Part shown: piece after piece, positions 1 to 9,152 of the stretch
Layout: the number at the start of each line of letters is the position of its first letter
Numbering within the stretch: the first letter of the stretch is position 1
DNA from: Pseudomonas putida
GTDB lineage: Bacteria > Pseudomonadota > Gammaproteobacteria > Pseudomonadales > Pseudomonadaceae
DNA length: 64,000 nucleotides
Reading direction: 5' to 3'
Assembly: GCF_022627325.1 (NCBI RefSeq)
Contig: NZ_JAETZZ010000008.1
Location: 62,001 to 126,000, forward strand
Notes under the pieces: model-generated
What the model saw: the letters and a program-made list of their open reading frames with translations, nothing else
Databases searched by the model: none
What the model was told of the DNA's origin: nothing
Position numbers and translations under genes: made by a program

Positions 1-749
1 TTATCCGGTGAGTCGAGCCAATAACGCGGGCCCGCCTGGACGGTAATGGGGTGCCCACCCACTTTTAGTAGTTGGGTCACCATCAGGTTGATTGGAATTG
101 ACCATTGTTTGGATTGCCAGTCGTAGGTCGACTCACTGTTGATGCCAAATGTGGTCAAGGCGCTGTTCGTGTAGGAAAGAAACGGCTGCATGAACGTCTG
201 GTTGACCTTCTCCTTGCCATCTGCAGGGCTGCCCTCCAGCCCCCAGATATGGTTCGCCAGTATCCCGTGCGTCCACCCGTTGGCTTGCTTCAAGGCTACC
301 GCTGTCGGTCCGAGCCCCCACTGTTCACTGCTCAGCACATCGTTGCTGCCTGTTGGTATCAACAGCGCCGGCCCTGCGCCCAGTATCCAGCCACTGGCCG
401 TGGGTTGTTTCGGTGAGAAGAAAAAGCTTTGGGTCACATCGCCCACACCGGAGGTGTCCGCCGCGCCACCCAAACCGTGTTGATCGACGACGGGCAGGAT
501 GGTCCTGGAGATCAGGTTCCAGTCATCATTCAGGCTGAACGGCAGCACGGGCTGGATATTGGTCAGGCTGCGCTTGCCCTCGCCATTGGGGCCCAGTTTC
601 TGGTCCCAGTTATATTGCACCGGCAAGCTGTACATGGCCGCAACCGGGTTCAGCGCCTTCTTGGCAAGCTCTGCCGAATCCTCTGCTTGGCCTTGGCCGG
701 TGTGCGCCAACAAAGCAAGCGCGTAAAGCGGGTAAACGTTCTTTTTCAA
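1..749 (-). CDS. Outer-membrane transporter, Phenol_MetA_deg-like beta-barrel (partial, runs off left edge)
   Basis: About 249 codons are visible and the 3' end lies outside the window. The frame opens with a TTG codon (747-749, complement) preceded by GGGAG about nine bases upstream; no ATG lies in frame nearby, so TTG is the likely start. The protein begins KKNVYPLYALALLAHTGQG, a short signal peptide, and continues with the alternating pattern of an outer-membrane barrel (SLTNIQPVLPF, WNLISRTILPV, SFFFSPKQP). This resembles the family often annotated as transporter or 'neuromedin U' near Phenol_MetA_deg. It is the last gene of a minus-strand envelope operon. The family is a good guess; the substrate cannot be told. 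Confidence 0.7.
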   Translation of the reverse strand, partial: MKKNVYPLYALALLAHTGQGQAEDSAELAKKALNPVAAMYSLPVQYNWDQKLGPNGEGKRSLTNIQPVLPFSLNDDWNLISRTILPVVDQHGLGGAADTSGVGDVTQSFFFSPKQPTASGWILGAGPALLIPTGSNDVLSSEQWGLGPTAVALKQANGWTHGILANHIWGLEGSPADGKEKVNQTFMQPFLSYTNSALTTFGINSESTYDWQSKQWSIPINLMVTQLLKVGGHPITVQAGPRYWLDSPD

Positions 750-804
750 CGCGGTGTCTCCCGTCAACGGCAAGCCTAGTGGCCAAACCGGATCCGTCGT
801 TCGG

Positions 805-1338
805 CTATCCGCTGTGTTTCGGCATGTCGGGCTGCTTTGGCGGCAGCGGACCAATGAACATGCGTTTAAGGCGCTCGCGACCAATAACGCGCGCCAGTTC
901 AGCGATGACGCAATACATGAATATCAAGGTGATCAACAGGATCTGAACCGCCCAGAAGCGAGGCCAGTTAATGGATGACCACAACAGCGCATTGGCATCC
1001 ATCACGCCAGCCGCCTCTTTCCAATACTCGTACAGACGCTCCAGGTAATGGACGATCAGCGCGACCAAGGCATACATGCAGGTCTTCCAGGCGACGTTCC
1101 AGATCAGCGGCTTGTCGGGAAAGCGATTGATGAAAGGCAGCATATCGGCCACCAGCACAGACTTGCCCAATATCAGCGCGGCGATCAGGACCGACGCTGA
1201 AACAGGCAGTTCCACCCCTGACCCTTTGATCATCAGCGCACGAATCAGCGCAACGATGTGCAGGATCACGAAAAAAAACACGGTGGGAGGAAGCACTTTA
1301 AGGAATTCATGTTTGAGCTTGAGCATGACCGTTTTCAT
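805..1338 (-). CDS. Four-helix inner-membrane protein, unknown function
   Basis: 177 residues from the ATG at 1338, which has AAGGA upstream; a longer reading to 1398 would add 20 unconvincing residues. Four hydrophobic segments are visible: VFFFVILHIVALIRAL, VSASVLIAALILG, WKTCMYALVALIVHYL and WAVQILLITLIFMYCVIAEL, followed by a basic tail (GRERLKRMF). No catalytic motif is seen. It lies between a DUF3313 lipoprotein and an outer-membrane transporter on the same strand, so it probably belongs to the same envelope operon. I do not recognise a named family. Confidence 0.75.
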   Translation of the reverse strand: MKTVMLKLKHEFLKVLPPTVFFFVILHIVALIRALMIKGSGVELPVSASVLIAALILGKSVLVADMLPFINRFPDKPLIWNVAWKTCMYALVALIVHYLERLYEYWKEAAGVMDANALLWSSINWPRFWAVQILLITLIFMYCVIAELARVIGRERLKRMFIGPLPPKQPDMPKHSG

Positions 1339-1416
1339 GGGGGCATCCTTGAAACTTCGAGTCCGTGCATCAAATGCCGATGCCCCTGCCGCAGCCACGG
1401 CAGGGGAACATTCGGG

Positions 1417-2085
1417 CTACTTTTTCAGGGCCTTGAATGAACTGACCATGTCCTTGGCCCAGCCATCGAGCACGGCACGTGCGTCCGTGGCCTGCATGAC
1501 CTGCGAGGAGTTCTCCAATTCAGTACCTGCTCCTTTGCGTACCACCTGGGCCACCACCTCATTGGAATTTCCGTCAATGAATGCGGCCTCGGTGGCCACG
1601 CTGGTGTCTTGATCGCGGATCCCCGTCGCCGTGCTGATGCCGGCGGCCACCAACGCGATCGGGATAACTTCATACGGGCGCAGCCCCTTGGTTTTAGCGC
1701 TTACCCCAGTGATCGCTGGGCGCACCACCAGCACACCTGGCCCAGGGCTGGTCGCCAGCGGCAGCACGGTGGAAAACTGGTTTTTCAGCGCCTGATCGTA
1801 GTATTGGGTAATGCCTTGCAAGGTTTGCTGCGGAATTTTCGCAGTGGGTTGCGGCTTGGGATAAAACTGGCTGGGTTCGATATAGACGCTGGTAAATTGG
1901 TTGGCAGTGATGCCCGGCTTGATCCAGCGCATAACCTCCGCACCTGACGGTGATTTTTCCTCTTTGAGTTTGCTGTAGTCCTTCAGAAACCCGGAGTAAT
2001 CATCAGGCTCCACGTATTTGCTCGCACAGCCATGCAGCAACAGCGATGCGAGGCACACGGTTGCAATAAGCGACCTACTTTTCAT
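1417..2085 (-). CDS. DUF3313-type lipoprotein
   Basis: 222 residues. The N-terminus MKSRSLIATVCLASLLLHGC is a lipoprotein signal with lipobox LHGC, and the mature protein would start at Cys20. The body (YSGFLKDYSKL, MRWIKPGI, YIEPSQFYPKPQP, VRPAITGVSAKTKGLRPYEVIP) matches the pattern of DUF3313 lipoproteins. It lies 46 bp downstream of the FadL-type porin and upstream of two further envelope genes, all on the minus strand. Role unknown; the neighbours suggest an outer-membrane transport or envelope function. Confidence 0.85.
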   Translation of the reverse strand: MKSRSLIATVCLASLLLHGCASKYVEPDDYSGFLKDYSKLKEEKSPSGAEVMRWIKPGITANQFTSVYIEPSQFYPKPQPTAKIPQQTLQGITQYYDQALKNQFSTVLPLATSPGPGVLVVRPAITGVSAKTKGLRPYEVIPIALVAAGISTATGIRDQDTSVATEAAFIDGNSNEVVAQVVRKGAGTELENSSQVMQATDARAVLDGWAKDMVSSFKALKK

Positions 2086-2131
2086 GCAACTTCTCCTTCC
2101 ACGTTGAAGCGGTTATCGAGGATGAAATCCA

Positions 2132-3433
2132 TCAGAATCGCCACGTTGCACCGCCGCCGATGACGTGCAAGGCGGCGTTATCGAAACTGCCTGACAACGT
2201 ATCGCCGGAGCGTGCCTTGGTCTGCTCCACGTCCATATCGCCGAGCCAGACCAGCGTGTAGGCCAGGTGCAGGTCCAAGCCTTCTTCAACCTGATAGTTC
2301 ACCCCGGTCGCGAAGCGCCACGTCTCGCCCATCGGGTTGTCCACGGTGCGGTCCTTGTCATCGACGGCCGAGCTGTCATACCCCACCCCAACGCTCCAGC
2401 GCAGCTGGCGGGTCATTTGGTACTGCGCGCCGAGTGAGGCGTGCCAGGTATCCTTGTACTTGCGATCGACCGTGCGGCTGACACCGGCGGCATTGGCATC
2501 GACCTCCACGCCGATATCCCCGAAATCGCTCCAGTCCTGCCAACCCACGCTGCCAAGCAACGTCCATTGCTCGTCCAACTGGTGGGCCATGCTGAACGTC
2601 GCGGTCTGCGGCACGTTCATGTCCAATTCCAGGGTGTCCACCGCCAAGCGGTTGAGCGCGGCGTTGATGAGGGGGTTGTTGATGCCGCTGACATGCGGGC
2701 TGTCCTCGAACTCCAGCTTCACCTTGCTGGTGTAGGCCAGGCCAATACGCGTGCGGGGGTCGACCTGGTAGAGCACGCCCAGGTTCACACCCATGCCGAA
2801 GTCGGTGTCCTTGTATTCGAGTTGGCCATCGGGCCGCTCGACCAAACCCAGCAGGCTGTTGTTGATGGCCACCTCAGTGCGGTAATAGCCCAGCATCATG
2901 CGAGGGCCGATGCCGACAGTGAGGTCATCGGTGAACTTGTAGGCAAAGGTGGGTTGAAACGAGACGCCGATCACAGCCGCTTCCTGGGTGAAGTACCGCC
3001 CTGCCCAGTCGTCGTCGTAGTTCAGTGCCAAGCCGAAGTTGCCGTACAGGCCGAATCCGATCGCCGAACGGTCATCGAGTTGGTGGCTGATGAACAGGCT
3101 GGCGCCCGGTAGATACTGCAGAGCATTGCCGCCCTCGTTGCCGTCGAACTGGTTGTTGCTGTCGCGTGAGTAACGCAGGTCGCCGAGGATGACCTGTGCG
3201 TTGGCGCTGACCTGCGTGCCGGGCAGCAAGGCGATGCCTGCCGGGTTGCTCATCAACACGCTGGGGTCTGTGGCGAGCGCCGCCGAGCCCGCGTTGGCCA
3301 GGCCGTTACTTTCCTGGCCGGCCTCATAGATGAAGATGCCTCCCGCTGACACGCCACTACTGTGCAAAGCCAATACCGTTATCGCCGCGGGCATCCACCC
3401 TTTCGCGTGCGCGATACGATTCGAAGTGGTCAT
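2132..3433 (-). CDS. FadL/OmpP1-family outer-membrane transport protein
   Basis: 433 residues from the ATG at 3433, chosen over the upstream start at 3469 because AAGGAA lies just before it and the signal peptide (AAITVLALHSSGVSAGG) then sits at the N-terminus. The mature protein starts GIFIYEAGQESNGLANAGSA and has the NPAGIALL motif of FadL-like channels, followed by paired barrel strands to a terminal aromatic (GGGATWRF). FadL proteins pass fatty acids and other hydrophobic compounds across the outer membrane. First gene of the four-gene minus-strand operon. Confidence 0.9.
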   Translation of the reverse strand: MTTSNRIAHAKGWMPAAITVLALHSSGVSAGGIFIYEAGQESNGLANAGSAALATDPSVLMSNPAGIALLPGTQVSANAQVILGDLRYSRDSNNQFDGNEGGNALQYLPGASLFISHQLDDRSAIGFGLYGNFGLALNYDDDWAGRYFTQEAAVIGVSFQPTFAYKFTDDLTVGIGPRMMLGYYRTEVAINNSLLGLVERPDGQLEYKDTDFGMGVNLGVLYQVDPRTRIGLAYTSKVKLEFEDSPHVSGINNPLINAALNRLAVDTLELDMNVPQTATFSMAHQLDEQWTLLGSVGWQDWSDFGDIGVEVDANAAGVSRTVDRKYKDTWHASLGAQYQMTRQLRWSVGVGYDSSAVDDKDRTVDNPMGETWRFATGVNYQVEEGLDLHLAYTLVWLGDMDVEQTKARSGDTLSGSFDNAALHVIGGGATWRF

Positions 3434-3862
3434 CGTTCCTTGCTCCACACTTGGAATGGAACAGGACACCGATTGCTCAGTGCCCCGCCTGGCGCAGTCT
3501 GCGTCAACAGAGCAATCAGGGCGTCAAGGTCGGAAACCAGCTGTCTGGGTCTCTCATGCGTTATTTGAGAACAGCCATTTCCAGTCCCTTTTGACCAATG
3601 CCCTACATCGTTTCGGCATAGCCTCTATGACGACTAGAGAGAGTAGACCGTGGTTTAGTACTTCGCTTCTCAGTGACGTCGTGTTTTACGCAAGGCATCG
3701 ATACTCATCATTGGCTTGAGGTCGCACGCGAGCACAACTCGCTGCTGTGCTGAACGTCGGCAGTGGTTAAGTCGGCAAATGGCTAGATCACAGCAAGTGT
3801 TTTCAAACAGCCTGGCCCCTTATCGCCCGCTCAGCCCTGAGAAGCTTGCACAGTACATATGG
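3434..3862. other. Non-coding divergent region between envelope operon and ars operon
   Basis: About 430 bases with only short out-of-phase ORFs. It should hold the promoter of the minus-strand FadL operon at its left end and that of arsRBCH at its right end. Nothing else was recognised. Confidence 0.5.
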
Positions 3863-3876
3863 GAATACGTATATTC
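3863..3876 (+). promoter_or_regulatory. Candidate ArsR operator
   Basis: Perfect short palindrome GAATA-CGTA-TATTC in an AT-rich patch 26 bp upstream of the arsR start. ArsR-family repressors bind AT-rich dyads overlapping their own promoter, so this is the likely autoregulatory site. Assigned from position and symmetry only. Confidence 0.5.
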
Positions 3877-3902
3877 GGCTATCCACATGTTCTGGTGCTG
3901 CC

Positions 3903-4250
3903 ATGTTCACCCCGCCTGATGTCTTCAAATGCCTCTCCGACGAAACCCGTGCTCGGGCCACACTGTTGATTGCCAGTCTCGGTGAACTTTGCGTCTGCGA
4001 ACTGATGTGCGCGCTGAACGACAGCCAACCTAAGATCAGCCGCCACCTCGCGCAGCTTCGCAGCAATGGCATGCTGCTCGATCGCAGGCAGGGCCAGTGG
4101 GTGTACTACCGCCTGAACCCGGAACTGCCCGCCTGGGTGCATGAAATGTTGCAGGTGACCTTGCAGGCCAACGCACAGTGGTTGGCAGATAACGCTCTGC
4201 GGCTGAAGAACATGGACGGCCGGCCCGTCCGTGATGCTGCCTGCTGCTGA
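3903..4250 (+). CDS. arsR: ArsR-family arsenical repressor
   Basis: 115 residues from ATG 3903; an upstream frame extension to 3846 would overlap the putative operator. The winged-helix core reads VFKCLSDETRARATLLI, then ELCVCELMCALNDSQPKISR. Cys30 and Cys32 in the ELCVCEL helix are the As(III)-sensing cysteines of ArsR. Arsenite binding releases the promoter of the following genes. First gene of arsRBCH; arsB starts 21 bp downstream. Confidence 0.95.
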   Translation: MFTPPDVFKCLSDETRARATLLIASLGELCVCELMCALNDSQPKISRHLAQLRSNGMLLDRRQGQWVYYRLNPELPAWVHEMLQVTLQANAQWLADNALRLKNMDGRPVRDAACC

Positions 4251-4271
4251 CCTACATCGAGCGAGGTATTC

Positions 4272-5555
4272 ATGCTGGTCGCCATTGCAGTCTTTGTATT
4301 CACGCTCATCCTGGTCATCTGGCAACCGAGGGGGCTTGGTGTTGGCTGGAGTGCCACGCTCGGTGCGCTCATCGCCCTGGCAGCGGGTGCCGTTTCGCTG
4401 CACGATATCCCGACCGTGTGGGCCATTGTCTGGAATGCCACCGCCACCTTCATCGCCGTCATCATCATCAGCCTGCTGCTGGACGAGGCGGGTTTCTTCG
4501 AATGGGCCGCGCTGCACGTCGCGCGCTGGGCAAACGGCAGCGGCTACCGCCTGTTCGCCTTCTGCGTACTGCTGGGTGCCGCCGTGTCGGCGCTGTTCGC
4601 CAATGACGGTGCGGCACTGATCCTCACCCCTATCGTGATGTCGATGCTAGTGGCGCTACGCTTTTCGCCCGCCGCTACGCTGGCGTTCGTCATGGCCGCA
4701 GGCTTTATCGCCGACACGGCGAGCCTGCCGCTGGTAGTCTCAAACCTGGTGAACATCGTCTCCGCCGACTACTTCAAACTGGGCTTCAGCGAATACGCCT
4801 CGGTGATGGTGCCCGTGAATTTCGCCAGCGTGGCCGCCACCCTGCTGGTGCTGTTCCTGTTCTACCGCCGTGACATCCCTGAGCAGTACACGGTCGCTGC
4901 CCTGAAAGCGCCAAGTGAGGCGATCCACGACCGCGCCACCTTCAACGTCGGTGGCTGGGTGCTGCTGGTGTTGCTGATCGGGCTGTTCGCCCTGGAACCC
5001 CTGGGTATCCCGATCAGCGCGGTAGCCGCGGCCTGTGCGGCGATCCTCTTCGCCGTCGCCGCTCGCGGGCATCGCATCTCGACCCGTCGTGTGCTGCGCG
5101 AAGCGCCCTGGCAGGTGGTGATCTTCTCTCTCGGTATGTATCTGGTGGTCTACGGGCTGAAGAACGCCGGCCTCACCGATATGCTCACACAGCTGCTCGA
5201 TCGCCTTGCGCAACAAGGGCTCTGGAGTGCCGCCATCGGCACGGGGTTGATCGCTGCAGTGCTGTCCTCGGTCATGAACAACATGCCCAGCGTGCTGGTC
5301 GGCGCCTTGTCGATCCAGGCCAGCGAGGCGCAAGGGCTGGTGCGCGAGGCAATGATCTACGCCAACGTCATCGGCTGCGACCTCGGCCCGAAAATCACCC
5401 CGATCGGCAGCCTCGCCACGCTGCTTTGGTTGCACGTGCTGGAGCGCAAAGGCATGCGCATCACCTGGGGTTACTACTTCAAGGTCGGCATTGTGCTGAC
5501 GCTCCCGGTTCTGTTGATCACCCTTTCGGCTCTGGCATTGCGCCTGAGCCTCTGA
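4272..5555 (+). CDS. arsB: Arsenite efflux permease ArsB
   Basis: 427 residues, hydrophobic throughout with about 11-12 membrane segments, the usual ArsB length. Typical stretches include [17 protein letters not shown] and [15 protein letters not shown], plus [19 protein letters not shown] near the C-terminus. ArsB extrudes arsenite using the proton motive force, alone or with ArsA; no arsA is present here. It starts after a GCGAGG-type site 21 bp behind arsR and is followed 27 bp later by arsC. Confidence 0.95.
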   Translation: MLVAIAVFVFTLILVIWQPRGLGVGWSATLGALIALAAGAVSLHDIPTVWAIVWNATATFIAVIIISLLLDEAGFFEWAALHVARWANGSGYRLFAFCVLLGAAVSALFANDGAALILTPIVMSMLVALRFSPAATLAFVMAAGFIADTASLPLVVSNLVNIVSADYFKLGFSEYASVMVPVNFASVAATLLVLFLFYRRDIPEQYTVAALKAPSEAIHDRATFNVGGWVLLVLLIGLFALEPLGIPISAVAAACAAILFAVAARGHRISTRRVLREAPWQVVIFSLGMYLVVYGLKNAGLTDMLTQLLDRLAQQGLWSAAIGTGLIAAVLSSVMNNMPSVLVGALSIQASEAQGLVREAMIYANVIGCDLGPKITPIGSLATLLWLHVLERKGMRITWGYYFKVGIVLTLPVLLITLSALALRLSL

Positions 5556-5582
5556 CATCCGCCACGAAGCGGAGGAGCCTCT

Positions 5583-6053
5583 ATGCGAGTCCTGTTCATG
5601 TGCACGGCCAACAGTTGCCGCAGCATCCTTTCCGAGGCCATGTTCAATCATTTGGCGCCTCACGGATTTGAAGCAGTCAGCGCCGGCAGCTTTCCCAAAG
5701 GCCAGGTGTTGCCTCGCAGCCTGACAACCTTGCAAGACGCCGGCATCTCGACCGATGGGCTGAGCAGCAAGGGCAATGACGCGTTCGAGGATTGCCCTCC
5801 TGACATCGTCATTACCGTTTGCGACAAGGCAGCCGGCGAAGCTTGCCCGGTCTATTTCGGCCCGGCCTTGAAGTCGCATTGGGGGCTGGAGGACCCGTCC
5901 GATGTCGTGGGTGAGGCGGCGGCGGTCGACGCTGCGTTCCGCGCCACACTGGCGCGCATCGCCTCACGCTGCCAGGCATTCTTCGCACTGCCTTTCGATC
6001 ACCTCGACCGTGACCAGCTCAAGCATGAGCTGGATCGCATCGGCACGCTTTGA
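5583..6053 (+). CDS. arsC: Arsenate reductase, thioredoxin-coupled LMW-phosphatase type
   Basis: 156 residues. The N-terminal loop MCTANSCRS gives the Cys7-X5-Arg13 anion-binding P-loop of the LMW tyrosine-phosphatase fold. Cys80 (ITVCDKA) and Cys88 (GEACPV) fit the redox relay of thioredoxin-coupled ArsC, and EDPSD supplies the general-acid Asp. It reduces arsenate to arsenite for export by ArsB. RBS GGAGG lies just upstream; arsH follows after 12 bp. Confidence 0.95.
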   Translation: MRVLFMCTANSCRSILSEAMFNHLAPHGFEAVSAGSFPKGQVLPRSLTTLQDAGISTDGLSSKGNDAFEDCPPDIVITVCDKAAGEACPVYFGPALKSHWGLEDPSDVVGEAAAVDAAFRATLARIASRCQAFFALPFDHLDRDQLKHELDRIGTL

Positions 6054-6065
6054 GCGGGAGGAAAC

Positions 6066-6767
6066 ATGTCTGAGCACCTGCCCAATCTCGACCTGGCGCT
6101 GCTCGATGGGCCGCCAGCGGTAGCCCGTTCCAGCGAGCACAAACCGCGCATCCTGCTGCTGTATGGATCGACCCGTGAACGCTCCTTCAGCCGCTTGCTG
6201 GTGGAAGAAGCCGCACGCTTGCTGGAGCACTTGGGCGCCGAGACACGGGTCTTCAATCCGTCGGGGCTGCCGCTGCCTGACGATGCACCTGCCGAGCACC
6301 CCAAAGTGCAGGAACTGCGTGAGCTGATGCAGTGGTCGGAAGGCCAGGTCTGGTGCTCGCCAGAACGCCATGGTGCGATGTCTGCGGTATTCAAGGCGCA
6401 GATCGACTGGATTCCTTTGGCACTGGGTGCGGTGCGCCCTACTCAAGGCAAGACCCTGGCGGTCATGCAGGTGTGTGGCGGCTCGCAGTCGTTCAACGTG
6501 GTCAACCAACTGCGCGTGCTTGGGCGCTGGATGCGGATGTTCACCATCCCGAACCAGTCCTCGGTGCCCAAAGCCTACCTTGAGTTCGACGACGCCGGGC
6601 GGATGAAGCCCTCGCCGTACTACGATCGCGTGGTGGATGTCATGGAGGAACTGGTCAAGTTCACCGTCCTGCTGCGCGACCGCCAGGCGTTCTTGGTAGA
6701 CCGTTATTCGGAGCGCAAGGAAAACGCTGAGCAACTCTCTGCCCGTGTGAACCAGCGCTCGATCTGA
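6066..6767 (+). CDS. arsH: ArsH NADPH:FMN oxidoreductase
   Basis: 233 residues. It has the flavodoxin-like NADPH-dependent FMN reductase fold: the FMN phosphate loop [13 protein letters not shown] near residue 34, [20 protein letters not shown], and [15 protein letters not shown]. These are hallmark ArsH segments. ArsH proteins oxidise trivalent organoarsenicals and aid oxidative-stress tolerance. RBS GGGAGG at 6056-6061. Last gene of the ars operon; an intrinsic terminator lies 235 bp further on. Confidence 0.95.
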   Translation: MSEHLPNLDLALLDGPPAVARSSEHKPRILLLYGSTRERSFSRLLVEEAARLLEHLGAETRVFNPSGLPLPDDAPAEHPKVQELRELMQWSEGQVWCSPERHGAMSAVFKAQIDWIPLALGAVRPTQGKTLAVMQVCGGSQSFNVVNQLRVLGRWMRMFTIPNQSSVPKAYLEFDDAGRMKPSPYYDRVVDVMEELVKFTVLLRDRQAFLVDRYSERKENAEQLSARVNQRSI

Positions 6768-6866
6768 GGCTTTGAGCGGCATGGACGAGACTGGACAACG
6801 CCGCGTTTCTTTGGGTCGACAACAGTTGCTCGCCAATGGCAGCAAACACCCGAAGCCGGCGTTGGT

Positions 6867-6912
6867 AACCGGGGCCGCTTCGCAGCCCATCGCCGGCAAG
6901 CGCGGCTCCCAT
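6867..6912 (+). repeat. REP element, copy 1
   Basis: A P. putida-type repetitive extragenic palindrome reading GGGGCCGCTTCGCAGCCC followed by ATCGCCGGCAAGCGCGGCTC, in the gap after arsH. The same unit recurs inverted at 20880-20923 and direct at 40491-40536 and 42726-42771. Confidence 0.85.
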
Positions 6913-7002
6913 AGGTTCAGCGTATGCCCGAAGGCTGGTGATATGTTGTGAGCCGGCTTGTCGGCGATGAGGCCGGAACTGACGAGAGCGCTTTGAATCG
7001 CT

Positions 7003-7024
7003 CCCTGCCCTTGGGCAGGGTTTT
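7003..7024 (+). terminator. Intrinsic terminator downstream of ars operon
   Basis: Perfect hairpin CCCTGCCC-TT-GGGCAGGG followed directly by TTTTATTT. It points along the plus strand and is the only good terminator after arsH. Confidence 0.75.
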
Positions 7025-7156
7025 ATTTATGGCGCCTTGACATGAACTCACTCGCCCGCGATTCAAGTCAACGAGCGACAGAGAGCTTCGGTAACTCAGC
7101 GTCTATCAGCCACCCACCTCAACATGCTGTCAACGGTCCCGCTCCGCAGTGGAAGT

Positions 7157-7182
7157 AAAAAACCTAGGTAGCCCTAGGTTTT
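7157..7182 (-). terminator. Terminator after dddT
   Basis: Hairpin AAAACCTAGG-TAGC-CCTAGGTTTT with a run of six T on the minus-strand side, 20 bp past the dddT stop. The symmetric A/T flanks could let it also stop plus-strand transcription arriving from arsH. Confidence 0.75.
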
Positions 7183-7202
7183 CCGCATGGATGATATCCG
7201 CT

Positions 7203-8840
7203 TTAACACTTGGCCTCTGCATGCGTCGCGGCTGAATGAATGTCCGCAGCCGGCGACGCATCAAGTCCCGGCGTACTGGGAAGCCTGACCGCGTCGTCCA
7301 AAACAATTTCCGTCGTTACCCGTTCACACCCAAGATCTGCACGAATCATGCGCAGCAGTGACCAGGCCAACACGCCCAGCACCGGTATCAACGGCAGCGC
7401 GACGACAATGGTAGACGTTTGCACGGCCTTCAGCCCACCTACCTTGAGCAAACCAATGCCGATCACCGCCAGCAATAATGCCCAAACGATTCGTAGCCAC
7501 CGCTGAGGCTCTTCATAACCGCTTAGTTCATGAGATGTCACTGACGCAAGCACGTAAGCCGCCGAATCAAGCGTCGTCGCCAAAAACACAAAGCAAAGAA
7601 CAACGAAAATACCAATAACGAGACTTGAGAACGGCATTGTTTTCAAGATGGCGAGTACTGCCGCCGGAATACCCTGCGCTGAAAGAACAGCGCTGACATC
7701 CAGCTCGCCTGTAAGCTGAAGATTAAGCGAGTAGCCGCCCCAGACCGCGAAGAACACCCAGCAACCCAGGCTCCCCCAAACCAGCTCAGCCAGAATGAGC
7801 TCTCTGATTGTCCGACCTCGAGAAATCCGAGCAACAAACAATCCCATCATGGGTGCATAGGCGATCCACCAGGCCCAATAGAAAATCGTCCAGTCCTGAG
7901 GGAACGTACCTTTTGCAACAGGATCAGTCCACAAGCTCATGTGAATGAAATTATTGATCATCAGGCCGAGGCTGTTTGCCCAACCATTGACGAGCAGCAA
8001 GGTTGGGCCAACGACGGCAGCGAACAAGAGAAGCGCAAAAGCCAAATAGACGTTGATATCGCTGAGAATCTTTATCCCTTTGCTCAGTCCAAACCAGACA
8101 CTCATGCCGAACATCAATGTCCAAAGCGCCAAGACCCCCATGTCAAACGCGAAGGACTGCTGTATTCCAAAAATGTCGCCAGCCAAGGTTGATACAAGGG
8201 GCACGGCCAAGCCAAGGGAGGTGCCCACCCCGCCAACAATCCCGAACACCACCACCGTATCGAGCGTAAGCCCCAACCATCCGTTGGACTTATCACCCAA
8301 CACACCACGGGCGGCTACGGACAACCGAACCCCGGGCTGTCTGCGCACATACATCGAATAGGCAATCGGCAACGCCGGCAGGCAATAGAATGCCCACGGG
8401 GTCAGCCCCCAATGAAACTGGCCATAGGTCAACGCCCACTCTGCCGCTTCCCGGCTCTGAGCCGCCACATTCAAAGGAGGTCCGTTAAAATAATAAATCG
8501 GCTCAACCCAGGCCCAGTTGACAATGGCAATGCCGATACCGCCACAAAAAATCATGGCGACCCAGCTAAAATAGGAAAACTCGGGTGCATCACTCTTTCG
8601 ACCAAGGCGTATATTGCCGTAACGCCCGAACGCTATCCACAACAGGAACACCACCGTCATCAGGCCGGAAACCAGATAAAGCCAGCCAAATTTACCGGTC
8701 GCAAATGCGAACATCTGATTAATCACCGCATTCCCGGCGTCAGGAAATACAATAAGCGGGACCGTGACACCCAGTATCACAGCGATCGATGGCCAAAACA
8801 CACGCCCATCCAGCGACGCCCCTTCTTTTACCATACTCAT
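7203..8840 (-). CDS. dddT: BCCT-family transporter, probable DMSP uptake system DddT
   Basis: 545 residues with about 12 membrane segments. The BCCT signature is present: YWAWWIAYAPMMGLFVARIS followed by RGRTIRE, plus WAWVEPIYYFNGPP and FHWGLTPWAFYCLPAL near the N-terminal half. BCCT carriers import betaine, choline and related zwitterions; DddT proteins import DMSP. Placement next to dddC, dddB and dddD makes DMSP the likely substrate. GGAG lies 11 bases before the first of two close starts (MSM). It has its own terminator and is split from dddC by another, so it is probably transcribed from its own promoter in 8841-9105. Confidence 0.85.
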   Translation of the reverse strand: MSMVKEGASLDGRVFWPSIAVILGVTVPLIVFPDAGNAVINQMFAFATGKFGWLYLVSGLMTVVFLLWIAFGRYGNIRLGRKSDAPEFSYFSWVAMIFCGGIGIAIVNWAWVEPIYYFNGPPLNVAAQSREAAEWALTYGQFHWGLTPWAFYCLPALPIAYSMYVRRQPGVRLSVAARGVLGDKSNGWLGLTLDTVVVFGIVGGVGTSLGLAVPLVSTLAGDIFGIQQSFAFDMGVLALWTLMFGMSVWFGLSKGIKILSDINVYLAFALLLFAAVVGPTLLLVNGWANSLGLMINNFIHMSLWTDPVAKGTFPQDWTIFYWAWWIAYAPMMGLFVARISRGRTIRELILAELVWGSLGCWVFFAVWGGYSLNLQLTGELDVSAVLSAQGIPAAVLAILKTMPFSSLVIGIFVVLCFVFLATTLDSAAYVLASVTSHELSGYEEPQRWLRIVWALLLAVIGIGLLKVGGLKAVQTSTIVVALPLIPVLGVLAWSLLRMIRADLGCERVTTEIVLDDAVRLPSTPGLDASPAADIHSAATHAEAKC

Positions 8841-9105
8841 TTGGCATATCTCCTCAGAACGTTCGACTCAACACTCAACATCTGTTGAATACAAATAGGT
8901 CAAGCACGAACAGTGAACCCCATTCGAACAGACCTCGTTCCTTGAAGAAATGAAAGGCCGCCGGCCTTTCCCGAACAGATCGTGTGCTTATTATTCATAT
9001 TCGCCTCTAGCTATATGTAATTATTATTTGAGCGGCACAGCAAACAACCCTAAAACAGCACATCACCCCTCTGGCAGTCCAACGACGACTCACTTCAATG
9101 CCACA

Positions 9106-9138
9106 CAAAAATGTGTGCCTGGCGGCAGTCAGGCACAC
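9106..9138 (-). terminator. Terminator after dddC
   Basis: Nine-bp stem GTGTGCCTG / CAGGCACAC with an 8-base loop, followed on the minus strand by ATTTTT. It starts 15 bp past the dddC stop and would separate dddDBC transcripts from dddT. Confidence 0.75.
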
Positions 9139-9152
9139 GTCTCCTCCAATCG

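Noticed and set aside
4740..5879. 379-residue minus-strand ORF inside arsB/arsC
   Set aside because: Low-complexity shadow of the plus-strand ars genes, whose protein motifs are clear.
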